From contig NZ_CP042325.1 in the NCBI RefSeq assembly GCF_007904105.1, forward strand, positions 62,001 to 126,000: a stretch of 64,000 nucleotides of DNA, given 5' to 3'. Source of the DNA: Corynebacterium sp. sy039. Lineage in GTDB: Bacteria; Actinomycetota; Actinomycetes; Mycobacteriales; Mycobacteriaceae. A program made the translations under genes and the position numbers. Below the pieces are notes generated by a model that saw nothing but the letters and a program-made list of their open reading frames with translations, was not told the DNA's origin and made no database searches. Position 1 is the stretch's first letter, and each line of letters opens with the position of its first letter. Positions 1-8,944 of the stretch are shown piece by piece.

Positions 1-839
1 ATTCTGATGTTGCTCGTGCGTGGGTGGATGAGCCTGAGAAGGTGGTGAAGGTTCCTTCCATTACAGTGGTGAAGAAGATTAATGGTGATGATGCCAATAG
101 TAAGCCTGGTGTGAAAGTACAACCAGGTGAAGACATGAACATCGTGTTTGAGGTGACTAATACTGGTTCGGCAGTACTGGAAGACATTGATCTTGCGGAT
201 AATGTGATTCCATCGGATCAGATCACGTGTGAGGATAAACCAGAGTCACTCAAGCCTGGTGAGTCGTTCACCTGCCATGCGACACTCAAGGCACCATCGT
301 CTGGTGATCATGTGAATATCGCAACCGCCCAGGCAACTCCTGTGTATGGTGATGGTGAGACTGGTTCTGATCAGCCTGTGTTGGATGTTGATGTGGCTCG
401 TGCTGTGGTGGTGGAGCCTGACCAACCAGAACAACCAGAGCAGCCTGAGGAAGGCAAGCCTTCTAAACCTGCTAAGCCTGCTAAGCCTTCCAAGCCTGAG
501 GCGGACAAGCCTGCTGGGTCGTGTGGTGAGTCTGTGGGTGTTAAGCCTGCGTGTGGCACACCAAGCGAACCTGAGTCCAGCAAACCTGGGTCTGAGCCTG
601 GCCAGTCTGGTGGTGTGATTGCTGGTGAGGTTGTGAAGCATTGCCAGAAACCAACCAACCCTGGTGATAGTCCTGCCCAGTCTGGCACCAATCCTGCCGA
701 GTCTGGCGAGCCTGTGAAGGCTGAGCCTGGTGCGGATAAGACCGCTAAGACGGTGAAGGCTGGTGCTAAGACTAATACTGGTGGCAAGACTCAGAAGTCT
801 GGTGTGCGGGTAACTACGGGTGGTCATCTAGCAGCGTAG
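1..839 (+). CDS. Large repeat surface protein, C-terminal part (cut by window edge)
   Basis: The frame is open to the first base, so the 5' part of this gene lies outside the window. Visible are one complete immunoglobulin-like repeat (VVKKING...DMNIVFEVTNTG...ITCEDKP...GESFTCHATLKAP...), a Pro/Lys/Glu-rich linker, the motif GEVVKHC and a C-terminal tail with KSGVRVTTGGHL. The repeat resembles DUF11/DUF7507-type extracellular beta-sandwich domains, with two cysteines per repeat that probably form a disulfide. The tail is almost the same as in the gene at 3206-8845, so this is a third paralogue of that family. There is no LPXTG motif and no C-terminal membrane segment. Function is unknown; adhesion or envelope stalk is an inference. 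Confidence 0.85.
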   Translation, partial: SDVARAWVDEPEKVVKVPSITVVKKINGDDANSKPGVKVQPGEDMNIVFEVTNTGSAVLEDIDLADNVIPSDQITCEDKPESLKPGESFTCHATLKAPSSGDHVNIATAQATPVYGDGETGSDQPVLDVDVARAVVVEPDQPEQPEQPEEGKPSKPAKPAKPSKPEADKPAGSCGESVGVKPACGTPSEPESSKPGSEPGQSGGVIAGEVVKHCQKPTNPGDSPAQSGTNPAESGEPVKAEPGADKTAKTVKAGAKTNTGGKTQKSGVRVTTGGHLAA

Positions 840-908
840 TTGGAGCCTGCTTCTTAGACGGGATGGTGTGTCCTGCACGCGTATAGCACGTATAGTGTGG
901 GCGCAGAT

Positions 909-942
909 GTGGGGTGGTGTGACAAAGCACCACCCCACTTTT
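909..942 (+). terminator. Rho-independent terminator after the first surface-protein gene
   Basis: An 11-bp GC-rich stem (909-919 with 928-938, GTGGGGTGGTG / CACCACCCCAC) with an 8-nt loop is followed by TTTT. The same stem sequence recurs after the paralogue that ends at 8845. Confidence 0.85.
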
Positions 943-1018
943 CACATTCAACAGGGGGAATGCGCTTCATTGTTTTGTGCAAAAAGGGCTGCGCGAGCAG
1001 AAGGAGCACTCTTTCGGC

Positions 1019-1050
1019 TGGACATTTTCATGGGGGGGGGGGGCTATTCT
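1019..1050 (+). promoter_or_regulatory. Promoter with 12-G homopolymer in its spacer
   Basis: A -35-like TGGACA (1019-1024) and a -10-like TATTCT (1045-1050) are separated by 20 bp that include twelve consecutive G (1032-1043). A 20-bp spacer is longer than the usual 16-18 bp, so loss of two to four G would restore good spacing. The gene start follows 44 bp downstream. A near-identical cassette precedes the next gene. The promoter assignment is by eye. Confidence 0.6.
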
Positions 1051-1093
1051 TTAGGTGCTTTATGTTTTCTTAAGGTTTTCTAAGGAGTAGGTC

Positions 1094-2995
1094 GTGGGGA
1101 ATACGCATGGATTATCACGTCGTGTAGGCGCGGTCGTGATGGGTGTCGGTTTGCTTTTTGGTGGTGTGGTGTCGCCAGTTTTAGCTGCCGACGACACGGA
1201 CACGAGTGCTGGTTCTGATGAGTTGCGTTTGCCTGATCCAGAGTTTACTGGTGAGGTTACGGAACTGAAGACGAACACCGAAGTATTAGAAAAAGCTGGG
1301 TACGTGGATATGACAGATGAGACAAACCAGCTTTTTGTGTGCCAGAATCGTACTTTTGATAGCACAAACGACACGTGGGCTGGTCTTGGTACCCAACGTG
1401 ATCCAGCAACTAGTGCATTGACTGATATGACCTATCGTCAGGATGGTGTTGCTGGTGATAAGCGTGCTGGGTTCTATGGCACGGTGCATAACCGGTTATG
1501 GTTTAAGGAAGCACATCTTTTTCCTTCATACTATGCTTTTGAGCCTTTCTTCCAGGATTTGTATGTGCAGATTAAAACCACAGGTGAGAAGGACTTGGAG
1601 TTTCTTGATGGTGCTACTCCGGTGAATGAGCATGGGCTTGTAGCAAAGATTATGGAGGATCCAACACAGTATATTCGCCTGCAATCAGCTGAACCTTTAG
1701 AATCCTTTGGTCCTAGTGAAGCTAGGAATATACAGTGGTCTGATGTGCTCATTCCTCAGGCGATTCGTCGTATTGTCATGGATAAAGCTATAGCGCAGGG
1801 TGTGCCACGAGAATACTTCATGCAGGGGTCTGGATCGTCTGATCAGTTTTCTGCTGAGCAGATAGCTCAATATGATGAGATTATTGGTGCGTTGGTGTCT
1901 GGTTCTGGCGTGGACACCGCGTTTAGTGAATGGCTAAAAACACATTTGAGCGTGGAGAAAGTTTCTCCTGGTGAGATTGTCCTGAAGTTAGCCGACTTTG
2001 GTGAGGATATGGGTAGGCAAATGCCTATCACTCGAGGAGTGGAGTGGTCTGAGCAGGATAAAGAAGAGTATGGTGGTGATTTTCCATACGGAGCTGCATT
2101 TCCTGGTTCTGGAACCATAGATACAAATAGCGGAGGATCCGCGGTTGGAGCGCATATGGACTCGGTGGTTTCGTTTCAGGCTGAATCGCGTTTCGATTTT
2201 GGCTCTACTCCTGCTCGTCATAAGAAGGACATTATGGAAGTAACTGGTGCTGTTGATTATCAGCAACCTGGTTCTCCTACTCCTCCTATCGTGGTTTTGG
2301 ACACCTATGTGTCTGCGTTTGCCCCTAATGAGAGTGGTACATATGAGGCGCAGGTGAATTACTACACGGATAAGGCTGATCTTGAGGCGGGCAAGACTGC
2401 TGAGGGCGAGACTGTGGGCAATTATGGTGCCTCCTGTGGCGGTGAATTTGTTGTGGAGGCTGAGGAGGTTGCTGATGTAAAACCGTCATCTACATCTGCT
2501 ACATCTTCGTCTTCTGCGGTACCAACCTCTTCGTCTGCGGTGGAGCCGTCTGCGTCTTCGGTTGCGCCAACCACGTCTGAACCTGTGCCTTCTTCTGCGG
2601 TGTCGTCGTCCTCAGCGGCTCCTGCCACATCTATATCTGAACCATCTACATCAGAATCTGAGCCTTCCTCTTCTGCTAAGCCATCGTCTACCACATCGTC
2701 TGCGGAGCCAACACCAACCACTGTTGTGAAGGAACCTGAACCATCCTCTGCTGCTACATCTTCGTCTTTGGTGGTAACGCCTGTTCCTGTACCTACTGAG
2801 TCTGGTTCTGATGCGCCTGCTCAACCTGAACCGGTCAAGCCTGGTGTCATTGTCGCTGAGGTGTCAAAGCATTGTGATAACTCTAGTAAGAAAACCAGTG
2901 CTGAGAAGGCTACTGCGCATACTTCCGACGTAAGGGGAGTCAAGAAATCGGGTGCTCGTGTTACTACTGGTGGCATATTGCGCAATATGAGCTAG
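1094..2995 (+). CDS. Secreted surface protein: novel N-terminal domain plus Ser/Thr-rich stalk
   Basis: A 633-residue protein starting at GTG 1094, with AAGGAG about 7 bases upstream. Residues 1-31 form a signal peptide (SRRVGAVVMGVGLLFGG...VLA). Residues about 38-450 form a domain that I do not recognise, shared with the next gene. It has only two cysteines (in LFVCQNRTF and NYGASCGG), which could form a disulfide or serve a thioester. Residues about 455-585 are a low-complexity Ser/Thr/Pro/Glu stalk, then VSKHC and the tail KSGARVTTGG close to the C-terminus. No LPXTG and no C-terminal membrane helix are seen, so anchoring is unexplained. The stalk replaces the immunoglobulin-like repeats of its paralogues. 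Probably an exported envelope protein or adhesin; this is inference. Confidence 0.85.
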   Translation: MGNTHGLSRRVGAVVMGVGLLFGGVVSPVLAADDTDTSAGSDELRLPDPEFTGEVTELKTNTEVLEKAGYVDMTDETNQLFVCQNRTFDSTNDTWAGLGTQRDPATSALTDMTYRQDGVAGDKRAGFYGTVHNRLWFKEAHLFPSYYAFEPFFQDLYVQIKTTGEKDLEFLDGATPVNEHGLVAKIMEDPTQYIRLQSAEPLESFGPSEARNIQWSDVLIPQAIRRIVMDKAIAQGVPREYFMQGSGSSDQFSAEQIAQYDEIIGALVSGSGVDTAFSEWLKTHLSVEKVSPGEIVLKLADFGEDMGRQMPITRGVEWSEQDKEEYGGDFPYGAAFPGSGTIDTNSGGSAVGAHMDSVVSFQAESRFDFGSTPARHKKDIMEVTGAVDYQQPGSPTPPIVVLDTYVSAFAPNESGTYEAQVNYYTDKADLEAGKTAEGETVGNYGASCGGEFVVEAEEVADVKPSSTSATSSSSAVPTSSSAVEPSASSVAPTTSEPVPSSAVSSSSAAPATSISEPSTSESEPSSSAKPSSTTSSAEPTPTTVVKEPEPSSAATSSSLVVTPVPVPTESGSDAPAQPEPVKPGVIVAEVSKHCDNSSKKTSAEKATAHTSDVRGVKKSGARVTTGGILRNMS

Positions 2996-3028
2996 GTGTG
3001 ATTCGTTGTTTGGCTGGTTTTCTAACTG

Positions 3029-3072
3029 TGGTGTTTGAGGAAATGTTATTTCCGAAACACCACTTTTATTTA
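3029..3072 (+). terminator. Rho-independent terminator after the second surface-protein gene
   Basis: GTGGTGTTT (3029-3037) pairs with AAACACCAC (3055-3063). The stem is extended inside by GGAAAT/ATTTCC and is followed by TTTTATTTAT. Confidence 0.85.
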
Positions 3073-3130
3073 TGGGGTGAGATATGAGCCATTTTCAGGG
3101 GTAGGTGCTTGATTGTTTTTCTCTTTCGAC

Positions 3131-3162
3131 TGGCGTTTTGATGGGGGGGGGGGGTCTATTCT
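3131..3162 (+). promoter_or_regulatory. Second promoter with 12-G homopolymer in its spacer
   Basis: A -35-like TGGCGT (3131-3136) and a -10-like TATTCT (3157-3162) flank a 20-bp spacer containing twelve G (3143-3154). From the G-run to the start codon the sequence is almost identical to 1032-1096, so the whole cassette is duplicated. Slipped-strand change of the G-run would alter spacing and so expression. Confidence 0.6.
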
Positions 3163-3205
3163 TTAGGTGTTTTATGTTTTCTTAAGGTTTTCTAAGGAGT
3201 AGGTC

Positions 3206-6200
3206 GTGGGGAGAAAACGTAGCATACCGCGCAGTATAGGTGCGGTATTGATGAGCATAGGAATGCTCGCGGCAGGTGTAGTGTCACCTACATTGGCTGA
3301 TGAGGGGGATACAGGAGCTGGGTCTGGCGAGTTGCGTTTGCCTAATCCTGAGTTCACGGGAAAGATTACGGAACTAACTGACTACGATTCATTAGAAAAA
3401 GCAGGATACACATATACTAATACTAATCAGCTTTTTGTGTGCCAGAACCGTACTTTTGATAGTAAAAACGACACGTGGGCTGGTCTTGGAGCACAACGTG
3501 ACCCTGCAACCAGCGCACTAACGGATATGACCTATCATCAGGATGGTGTTTCTGGTGATAAGCGTGAAGGATTCTATGGCACCATTCATAATCGCTTATG
3601 GTTTGCTGAAACAAGTACCGGTGGGTCTGGTTATCTATTTGAGCCTTTCTTCCAGGATCTTTATGTGCAGATTAAAACTACTGGGGAGAAAGACCTAGAG
3701 TTTCTTGATGGTACTACTCCTGTGAATGAGCACGCTCTTGTGGCGAAGATCATGGAGGATCCCACAAAGTATATTCGCTTGCAGTCTGCGGAACTATTAA
3801 GTAGTTCTGGTTCAGGAGAACAACTTCATTGGTCTGATATTGCAGTTCCTGAGGCGATTCGTCGCATTATTATGGACAAAGCGATTGCGCAGGGTGTGCC
3901 ACGAGAATACTTCATGCAGGAGTATGGATCGTCTGATCAGTTTTCTGCTGAACAGATAGCTCAATATGATGAGATCATCGGTACATTGGTGTCTGGTTCT
4001 GGTGTAGAAACCGCATTCAGTGAATGGTTAAAAACTCATTTGAGTGTGGAGAAAGTTTCTGCTGGTGAGATCGTCCTGAAGTTAGCCGACTTTGGTGAGG
4101 ATATGGGCAAGCAGATGGCTATCACACAAGGTAGAGAGTGGACTGAGGAAGAAAAAGAGCAGTATGGTGTCGATTTCCCATATGGCGCCGCTATCACGGG
4201 ATCACTGTCATATACTGATCCTGAAACAGGTGAAACAATAAACTCTGGTGGATATGACGTTCATGCTGATTCTATGCCTGTGTGGAATGGTTACTCTCGG
4301 TTTGATTTCGGTGCGACACCGTCGCGAAATAAGAAAAGCATTCTTATTTATGAAGATATGATCAGGGATGAATCCAAAGGCGAACCCGTCGGTCCTGTTG
4401 TCGCATTAGATACATATGTGTCTGCTTTTGCCCCTAACGAGAGTGGCTCATATGAAGCTCGCGTGAATTATTACACTGATAGAGCAGACCTTGAGTCAGG
4501 GAAAACTGCTGAGGGTGAAACCGTGGGTAACTATGGTGCCTCTTGTGGTGGCGTCGTTGAGCTATCTGCATCTGCTAAGCCTGCCGTTAAGGTTGTGAAG
4601 AAGATCAATGGCGAGGATGCGAATGAACTGCCTGGTGTGAAGGTTGCGCCTGGTCAGGATATGAACATTACGTTTGAGGTGTCGAACACGGGTGAAACAC
4701 CACTCAAAGACGTGACTGTATCTGACGATAAGATCAAGAATGCTAGCGATATTAAGTGTGAGAATAAGCCTGAGACTTTGGAACCAGGTAAGAGTTTCAC
4801 GTGTTCTGCGACGTTGAAGGCTCCGGAGTCTGGCACGCACACTGATACCGCGACAGTAACTGGTACTCCTGTGGATGAGGAGGGTAATCCTGTAGGTGAT
4901 ACGCCTGTTACGCATGAGGATCCTGCGAATGCCACTGTAGAAAAACCACTTGTTCCTGCTGTTAAGGTTGTGAAGAAGATTAACGGTGAGGATGCGAATA
5001 GTGAGCCTGGTGTAGTGGTTGCGCCTGGTCAGGATATGAACATTACGTTTGAGGTGTCGAACACGGGTGAAACACCACTCAAAGATGTGACTGTATCTGA
5101 CGATAAGATCAAGAATGCTAGCGATATTAAGTGTGAGAACAAACCAGAGGTTCTTGCACCGGGTGAGTCGTTTACGTGTTCTGCTACGTTAAAGGCTCCT
5201 GCGACAGCGGGTGAGAAGCATAAGGATATTGCGACTGTTTCTGCTACTCCTGTGGATAAGGATGGTAATCCTGTGGGTGATACGCCTGTTACGCATGAGG
5301 ATCCTGCGAATGCCACTGTGGTAGAGCCTGCGAAGGTGGTGAAGCATCCGTCTGTTAGGGTGGTGAAGAAGATTAACGGCGAGGATGCGAATGTGAAGCC
5401 GGGTGTGAAGGTTCAACCGGGTTCGGATATGAACATCACGTTCGAGGTCACTAATGATGGTGATGTTGCTGTTGGTTCTGTGAGTGTGTCGGATAATAAG
5501 ATTCCAGCTGATCAGATTACCTGCGACGATAAACCAGAAACCCTCAACCCTGGTGAAAGTTTCACGTGCCAAGCGTCGTTGAAAGCTCCTGCCTCTGGTG
5601 AGCACACGAATATCGCTTCTGTCGAGGCAACCCCAATCTACGGCGAGGGTGAGACTGGTTCAGATTCTCCTGTGAAGGATTCTGATCCTGCTCACGCTAG
5701 CGTCGACGAGCCAACCAAGGTGGTGAAGCATCCGTCTGTGTCGGTGGTGAAGAAGATTAATGGTGAGGATGCGAATGTGAAGCCGGGTGTGTTGGTTCAA
5801 CCTGGTGCGGATATGAACATCACCTTTGAGGTCACCAATGACGGTACTGCAACACTAGAAAATGTTGAGGTTACTGATAATGTGATTCCGGCTGACAAGA
5901 TTACGTGTGCGAATAAACCAGACACCCTTGCACCGGGTGAGTCGTTTACCTGCCAGGCAACCGTGAAGGCTCCTGTTTCTGGTAAGCATGTGAATATCGC
6001 TTCTGTTCAGGCAACCCCAGTCTATGGTGAGGGTGAGACTGGTTCTGATGAGCCTGCGCGTGATTCTGATCCTGCTCACGCTAGCGTCGACGAGCCAACC
6101 AAAGTGGTGAAGGTTCCGTCTGTTCGGGTGGTGAAGAAGATTAATGGTGAGGATGCGAATGCTAATCCTGGTGTGAAGGTTCAACCGGGTGAGGATATGA

Positions 6201-8845
6201 AGGTCACGTTTGAGGTGACTAATGATGGTGATGTGGCTCTTGCTGGTGCTGTGGTGTCGGATAATGTGATTCCAGCTGATCAGATCACCTGCGACGATAA
6301 GCCGGAAACCCTTGCTCCTGGTAAGAGTTTCACGTGTTCTGCGTCGTTGAAGGCTCCTGAGTTTGGTAAGCATACGAATATCGCGACTGTCGAGGCAACC
6401 CCTGTTTATGCGGATGGTGAGTCTGGTCCTGAGGGTCCGGTTACTGATGTTGATTCTGCTAAGGCGTGGGTGGATGAGCCGCAGAATACTCAGCGTGTGC
6501 CTTCTGTTCGGGTTGTGAAGAAGATTAATGGCCAGGATGCGAATGTGGCACCTGGTGTGAAGGTTGCTCCAGGTAGCGATATGAACATCACGTTTGAGGT
6601 GACCAATGATGGTACTGCAACACTTGGTGATGTTACTGTCACGGATAATGTGATTCCTGCTGACCAGATCACCTGCGACGATAAGCCGGATACTCTTGCT
6701 CCTGGCCAGTCGTTTACCTGCGAGGCAACCGTGCAGGCTCCTGCTTCGGGTGATCATGTGAATATCGCGACGGTGGAGGCAACCCCTGTTTATGCGGATG
6801 GTGAGTCTGGTTCTGATACTCCTGTGAAGGATACGGATGCTGCGCGTGCGTGGGTGGATGAACCGGTCAAGGAGGTCAAGAAGCCTTCCATTAAGGTTGT
6901 GAAGAAGATTAACGGCGAGGATGCGAATGTGAAGCCTGGTGCTGAGGTTGCTCCAGGTAGCGATATGAACATCACGTTTGAGGTGTCGAATACAGGTACT
7001 GCAACTTTAGAAAAGGTTGAGGTTACTGATAACGTGATCCCTGCTGACCAGATCACCTGTGAGAACAAGCCTGAGACTCTTGCTCCTGGTGAGTCGTTTA
7101 CCTGCGAGGCAACTGTGAAGGCTCCTGCTGCTGGTAAGCATGTGAATGTGGCTAGTGTTGAGGCAACCCCAGTGTATGCGGATGGTGAGACTGGTTCAGA
7201 TTCTCCTGTGAAGGATTCTGATGAGGCGAATGCGTGGGTGAAGGAGCCTCAGAAGGATGTGAAGCATCCGTCTGTGTCGGTGGTGAAGAAGATTAATGGC
7301 CAGGATGCTGGTGATGGTTTGGGCGTTGAGCTTGCTCCTGGTTCGGATATGGATATCACGTTTGAGGTCACGAACACTGGTACTGCAACACTAGACAATG
7401 TCACGCTGACAGATAATGTGATCCCTGCTGACCAGATTACCTGCGACGATAAGCCTGAGGCTCTTGCACCGGGTGAGTCGTTTACCTGTAGCGCAACACT
7501 GCCTGCTCCTGCTGCTGGTAAGCATGTGAATATCGCAACGGTTGAGGCAACTCCTGTGTACGCGGAGGGTGAGTCTGGTCCAACAGATCCTGTGGGTGAT
7601 TCTGATACTGCGAAGGCGTGGGTGAAGCCGAAGAGTGTTCGTGAGGTGTTCCCTGCGGTGGAAGTAGTGAAGAAGATTAATGGTCAGGAGGCGAGTGCGG
7701 ATCCTGGTGTGAAGGTTGCTCCTGGTAGTCAGATGGATATTACGTTTGAGGTGTCGAATATCGGTACCGCAACATTAGAAAACATTACGGTGTCGGATAA
7801 TGTGATTCCTGCTGATCAGATCACCTGCGACGATAAGCCTGAGGCTCTTGCTCCTGGTGAGTCGTTTACCTGTAGCGCAACCTTGCCTGCTCCTGTGTCT
7901 GGTAAGCATGTGAATGTGGCGACTGTAGAGGCAACCCCAGTCTACGGTGATGGCGAGTCTGGTTCTGATGGTCCTGTGGGTGATTCTGATGTGGCGAAGG
8001 CGTCGGTTGATCCTAAGCCGCAGGGTCGTGAGGTGTTCCCGTCGGTGAAGGTTGCGAAGAAGATTAATGGGCAGGATGCTGATACAAAGCCTGGTGTGAA
8101 GGTTCAACCGGGTGAGGATATGGATATTACGTTTGAGGTGACTAATGATGGTACCGCGACACTCGGTGACATCGCGCTGTCGGATAATGTGATTCCTGCT
8201 GATCAGATTACCTGCGACGATAAGCCGAACACGCTCAAGCCGGGTGAGTCGTTTATCTGCCATGCAACGCTCAAGGCACCGATGTCTGGTGGTCATGTGA
8301 ATGTGGCGACTGTGGAGGCAACCCCTGTTTATGGTGATGGTGAGTTTGGTTCTGATGGTCCTGTGGGTGATTCTGATGTGGCGAAGGCGTCGGTGGATGA
8401 TCCTGCCTCTGATAAGCCTGGTGAGGATACGCCTGGTGAGGATGTGAAGCCTGATAAGCCTGGCAAGCCGCATGATCCTGCCTCTGATGATTCCGGTAAG
8501 CCTGGTGATTCCGATTCCGGTAAGCCTGGCGAGCCTGGTTCTGATGCTGCAAAGCCTGGTGATGTGATTGCTGGTGAGGTGACCAAGCATTGCGATGGTC
8601 AGGGCGGGCAGGATGATTCTGCTGCTAAGGGTGCACAGCCTGCTGATTCTGGTGTGAATGGTCAAGGTACAGGCGCTGCCAAGGGTGCAGCTGATGCTAA
8701 GGGTGCGAAGCCTGGTGATTCCGCTAAAGCCACGACCGCTAAGACCGCTAAGACGGATAAGGCTGGTGCTAAGACCAATACTGGTGGCAAGACTCAGAAG
8801 TCTGGTGCGCGAGTGACTACGGGTGGTCATTTACGTGCTGCCTAG
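3206..8845 (+). CDS. Giant secreted repeat protein with ten Ig-like repeats
   Basis: A 1879-residue protein, GTG start with AAGGAG upstream. A signal peptide (to about residue 31, ending PTLA) precedes the same N-terminal domain of about 430 residues as in the gene at 1094, often identical for long stretches. Ten tandem repeats of about 128 residues follow (each beginning near VVKKINGEDAN, with DMNITFEV, a conserved PADQITC and a second Cys in SFTC), resembling DUF11/DUF7507 beta-sandwich domains. The last part is a Pro/Gly/Asp/Lys-rich linker with GEVTKHC and the tail KSGARVTTGGHL. No LPXTG and no membrane anchor are present. Repeat DNA is highly similar between copies, so copy number may change by recombination. 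Probable envelope fibre or adhesin; function inferred only from architecture. Confidence 0.9.
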   Translation: MGRKRSIPRSIGAVLMSIGMLAAGVVSPTLADEGDTGAGSGELRLPNPEFTGKITELTDYDSLEKAGYTYTNTNQLFVCQNRTFDSKNDTWAGLGAQRDPATSALTDMTYHQDGVSGDKREGFYGTIHNRLWFAETSTGGSGYLFEPFFQDLYVQIKTTGEKDLEFLDGTTPVNEHALVAKIMEDPTKYIRLQSAELLSSSGSGEQLHWSDIAVPEAIRRIIMDKAIAQGVPREYFMQEYGSSDQFSAEQIAQYDEIIGTLVSGSGVETAFSEWLKTHLSVEKVSAGEIVLKLADFGEDMGKQMAITQGREWTEEEKEQYGVDFPYGAAITGSLSYTDPETGETINSGGYDVHADSMPVWNGYSRFDFGATPSRNKKSILIYEDMIRDESKGEPVGPVVALDTYVSAFAPNESGSYEARVNYYTDRADLESGKTAEGETVGNYGASCGGVVELSASAKPAVKVVKKINGEDANELPGVKVAPGQDMNITFEVSNTGETPLKDVTVSDDKIKNASDIKCENKPETLEPGKSFTCSATLKAPESGTHTDTATVTGTPVDEEGNPVGDTPVTHEDPANATVEKPLVPAVKVVKKINGEDANSEPGVVVAPGQDMNITFEVSNTGETPLKDVTVSDDKIKNASDIKCENKPEVLAPGESFTCSATLKAPATAGEKHKDIATVSATPVDKDGNPVGDTPVTHEDPANATVVEPAKVVKHPSVRVVKKINGEDANVKPGVKVQPGSDMNITFEVTNDGDVAVGSVSVSDNKIPADQITCDDKPETLNPGESFTCQASLKAPASGEHTNIASVEATPIYGEGETGSDSPVKDSDPAHASVDEPTKVVKHPSVSVVKKINGEDANVKPGVLVQPGADMNITFEVTNDGTATLENVEVTDNVIPADKITCANKPDTLAPGESFTCQATVKAPVSGKHVNIASVQATPVYGEGETGSDEPARDSDPAHASVDEPTKVVKVPSVRVVKKINGEDANANPGVKVQPGEDMKVTFEVTNDGDVALAGAVVSDNVIPADQITCDDKPETLAPGKSFTCSASLKAPEFGKHTNIATVEATPVYADGESGPEGPVTDVDSAKAWVDEPQNTQRVPSVRVVKKINGQDANVAPGVKVAPGSDMNITFEVTNDGTATLGDVTVTDNVIPADQITCDDKPDTLAPGQSFTCEATVQAPASGDHVNIATVEATPVYADGESGSDTPVKDTDAARAWVDEPVKEVKKPSIKVVKKINGEDANVKPGAEVAPGSDMNITFEVSNTGTATLEKVEVTDNVIPADQITCENKPETLAPGESFTCEATVKAPAAGKHVNVASVEATPVYADGETGSDSPVKDSDEANAWVKEPQKDVKHPSVSVVKKINGQDAGDGLGVELAPGSDMDITFEVTNTGTATLDNVTLTDNVIPADQITCDDKPEALAPGESFTCSATLPAPAAGKHVNIATVEATPVYAEGESGPTDPVGDSDTAKAWVKPKSVREVFPAVEVVKKINGQEASADPGVKVAPGSQMDITFEVSNIGTATLENITVSDNVIPADQITCDDKPEALAPGESFTCSATLPAPVSGKHVNVATVEATPVYGDGESGSDGPVGDSDVAKASVDPKPQGREVFPSVKVAKKINGQDADTKPGVKVQPGEDMDITFEVTNDGTATLGDIALSDNVIPADQITCDDKPNTLKPGESFICHATLKAPMSGGHVNVATVEATPVYGDGEFGSDGPVGDSDVAKASVDDPASDKPGEDTPGEDVKPDKPGKPHDPASDDSGKPGDSDSGKPGEPGSDAAKPGDVIAGEVTKHCDGQGGQDDSAAKGAQPADSGVNGQGTGAAKGAADAKGAKPGDSAKATTAKTAKTDKAGAKTNTGGKTQKSGARVTTGGHLRAA
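4570..8400 (+). repeat. Ten tandem in-frame repeats of about 384 bp
   Basis: Ten coding repeats begin near 4582, 4966, 5350 and so on, with a period of about 383-385 bp. Adjacent units share long identical blocks, for example around 4645-4745 and 5025-5125. This favours unequal recombination. The repeat unit also occurs once at 50-430 in the truncated paralogue. Confidence 0.85.
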
Positions 8846-8902
8846 GTAGTCCGAGTCGTGCATGGTGAGTGTGCCTATATAGTCAGCTATTAGTGCGCTG
8901 GT

Positions 8903-8933
8903 GGGGTGGTGTGTTACAACACCACCCCTTTTG
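8903..8933 (+). terminator. Rho-independent terminator after the giant repeat protein
   Basis: A 10-bp stem GGGGTGGTGT / ACACCACCCC (8903-8912 with 8919-8928), a 6-nt loop, then TTTT. Confidence 0.85.
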
Positions 8934-8944
8934 CATGGATTTAT

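Noticed and set aside
868..1083. Short plus-strand ORF of 71 residues including the G-run (MGGGGYS)
   Set aside because: It runs through a terminator and a promoter, has no ribosome binding site and its reading depends on the G-run length.
5855..6757. Long minus-strand ORFs opposite the repeat protein
   Set aside because: They mirror the repetitive coding sequence, are Arg/His/Ile-rich and have no starts with ribosome binding sites; shadows of the real gene.
7775..8830. 351-residue minus-strand ORF
   Set aside because: Antisense shadow of the repeat-protein gene with the same biased composition.
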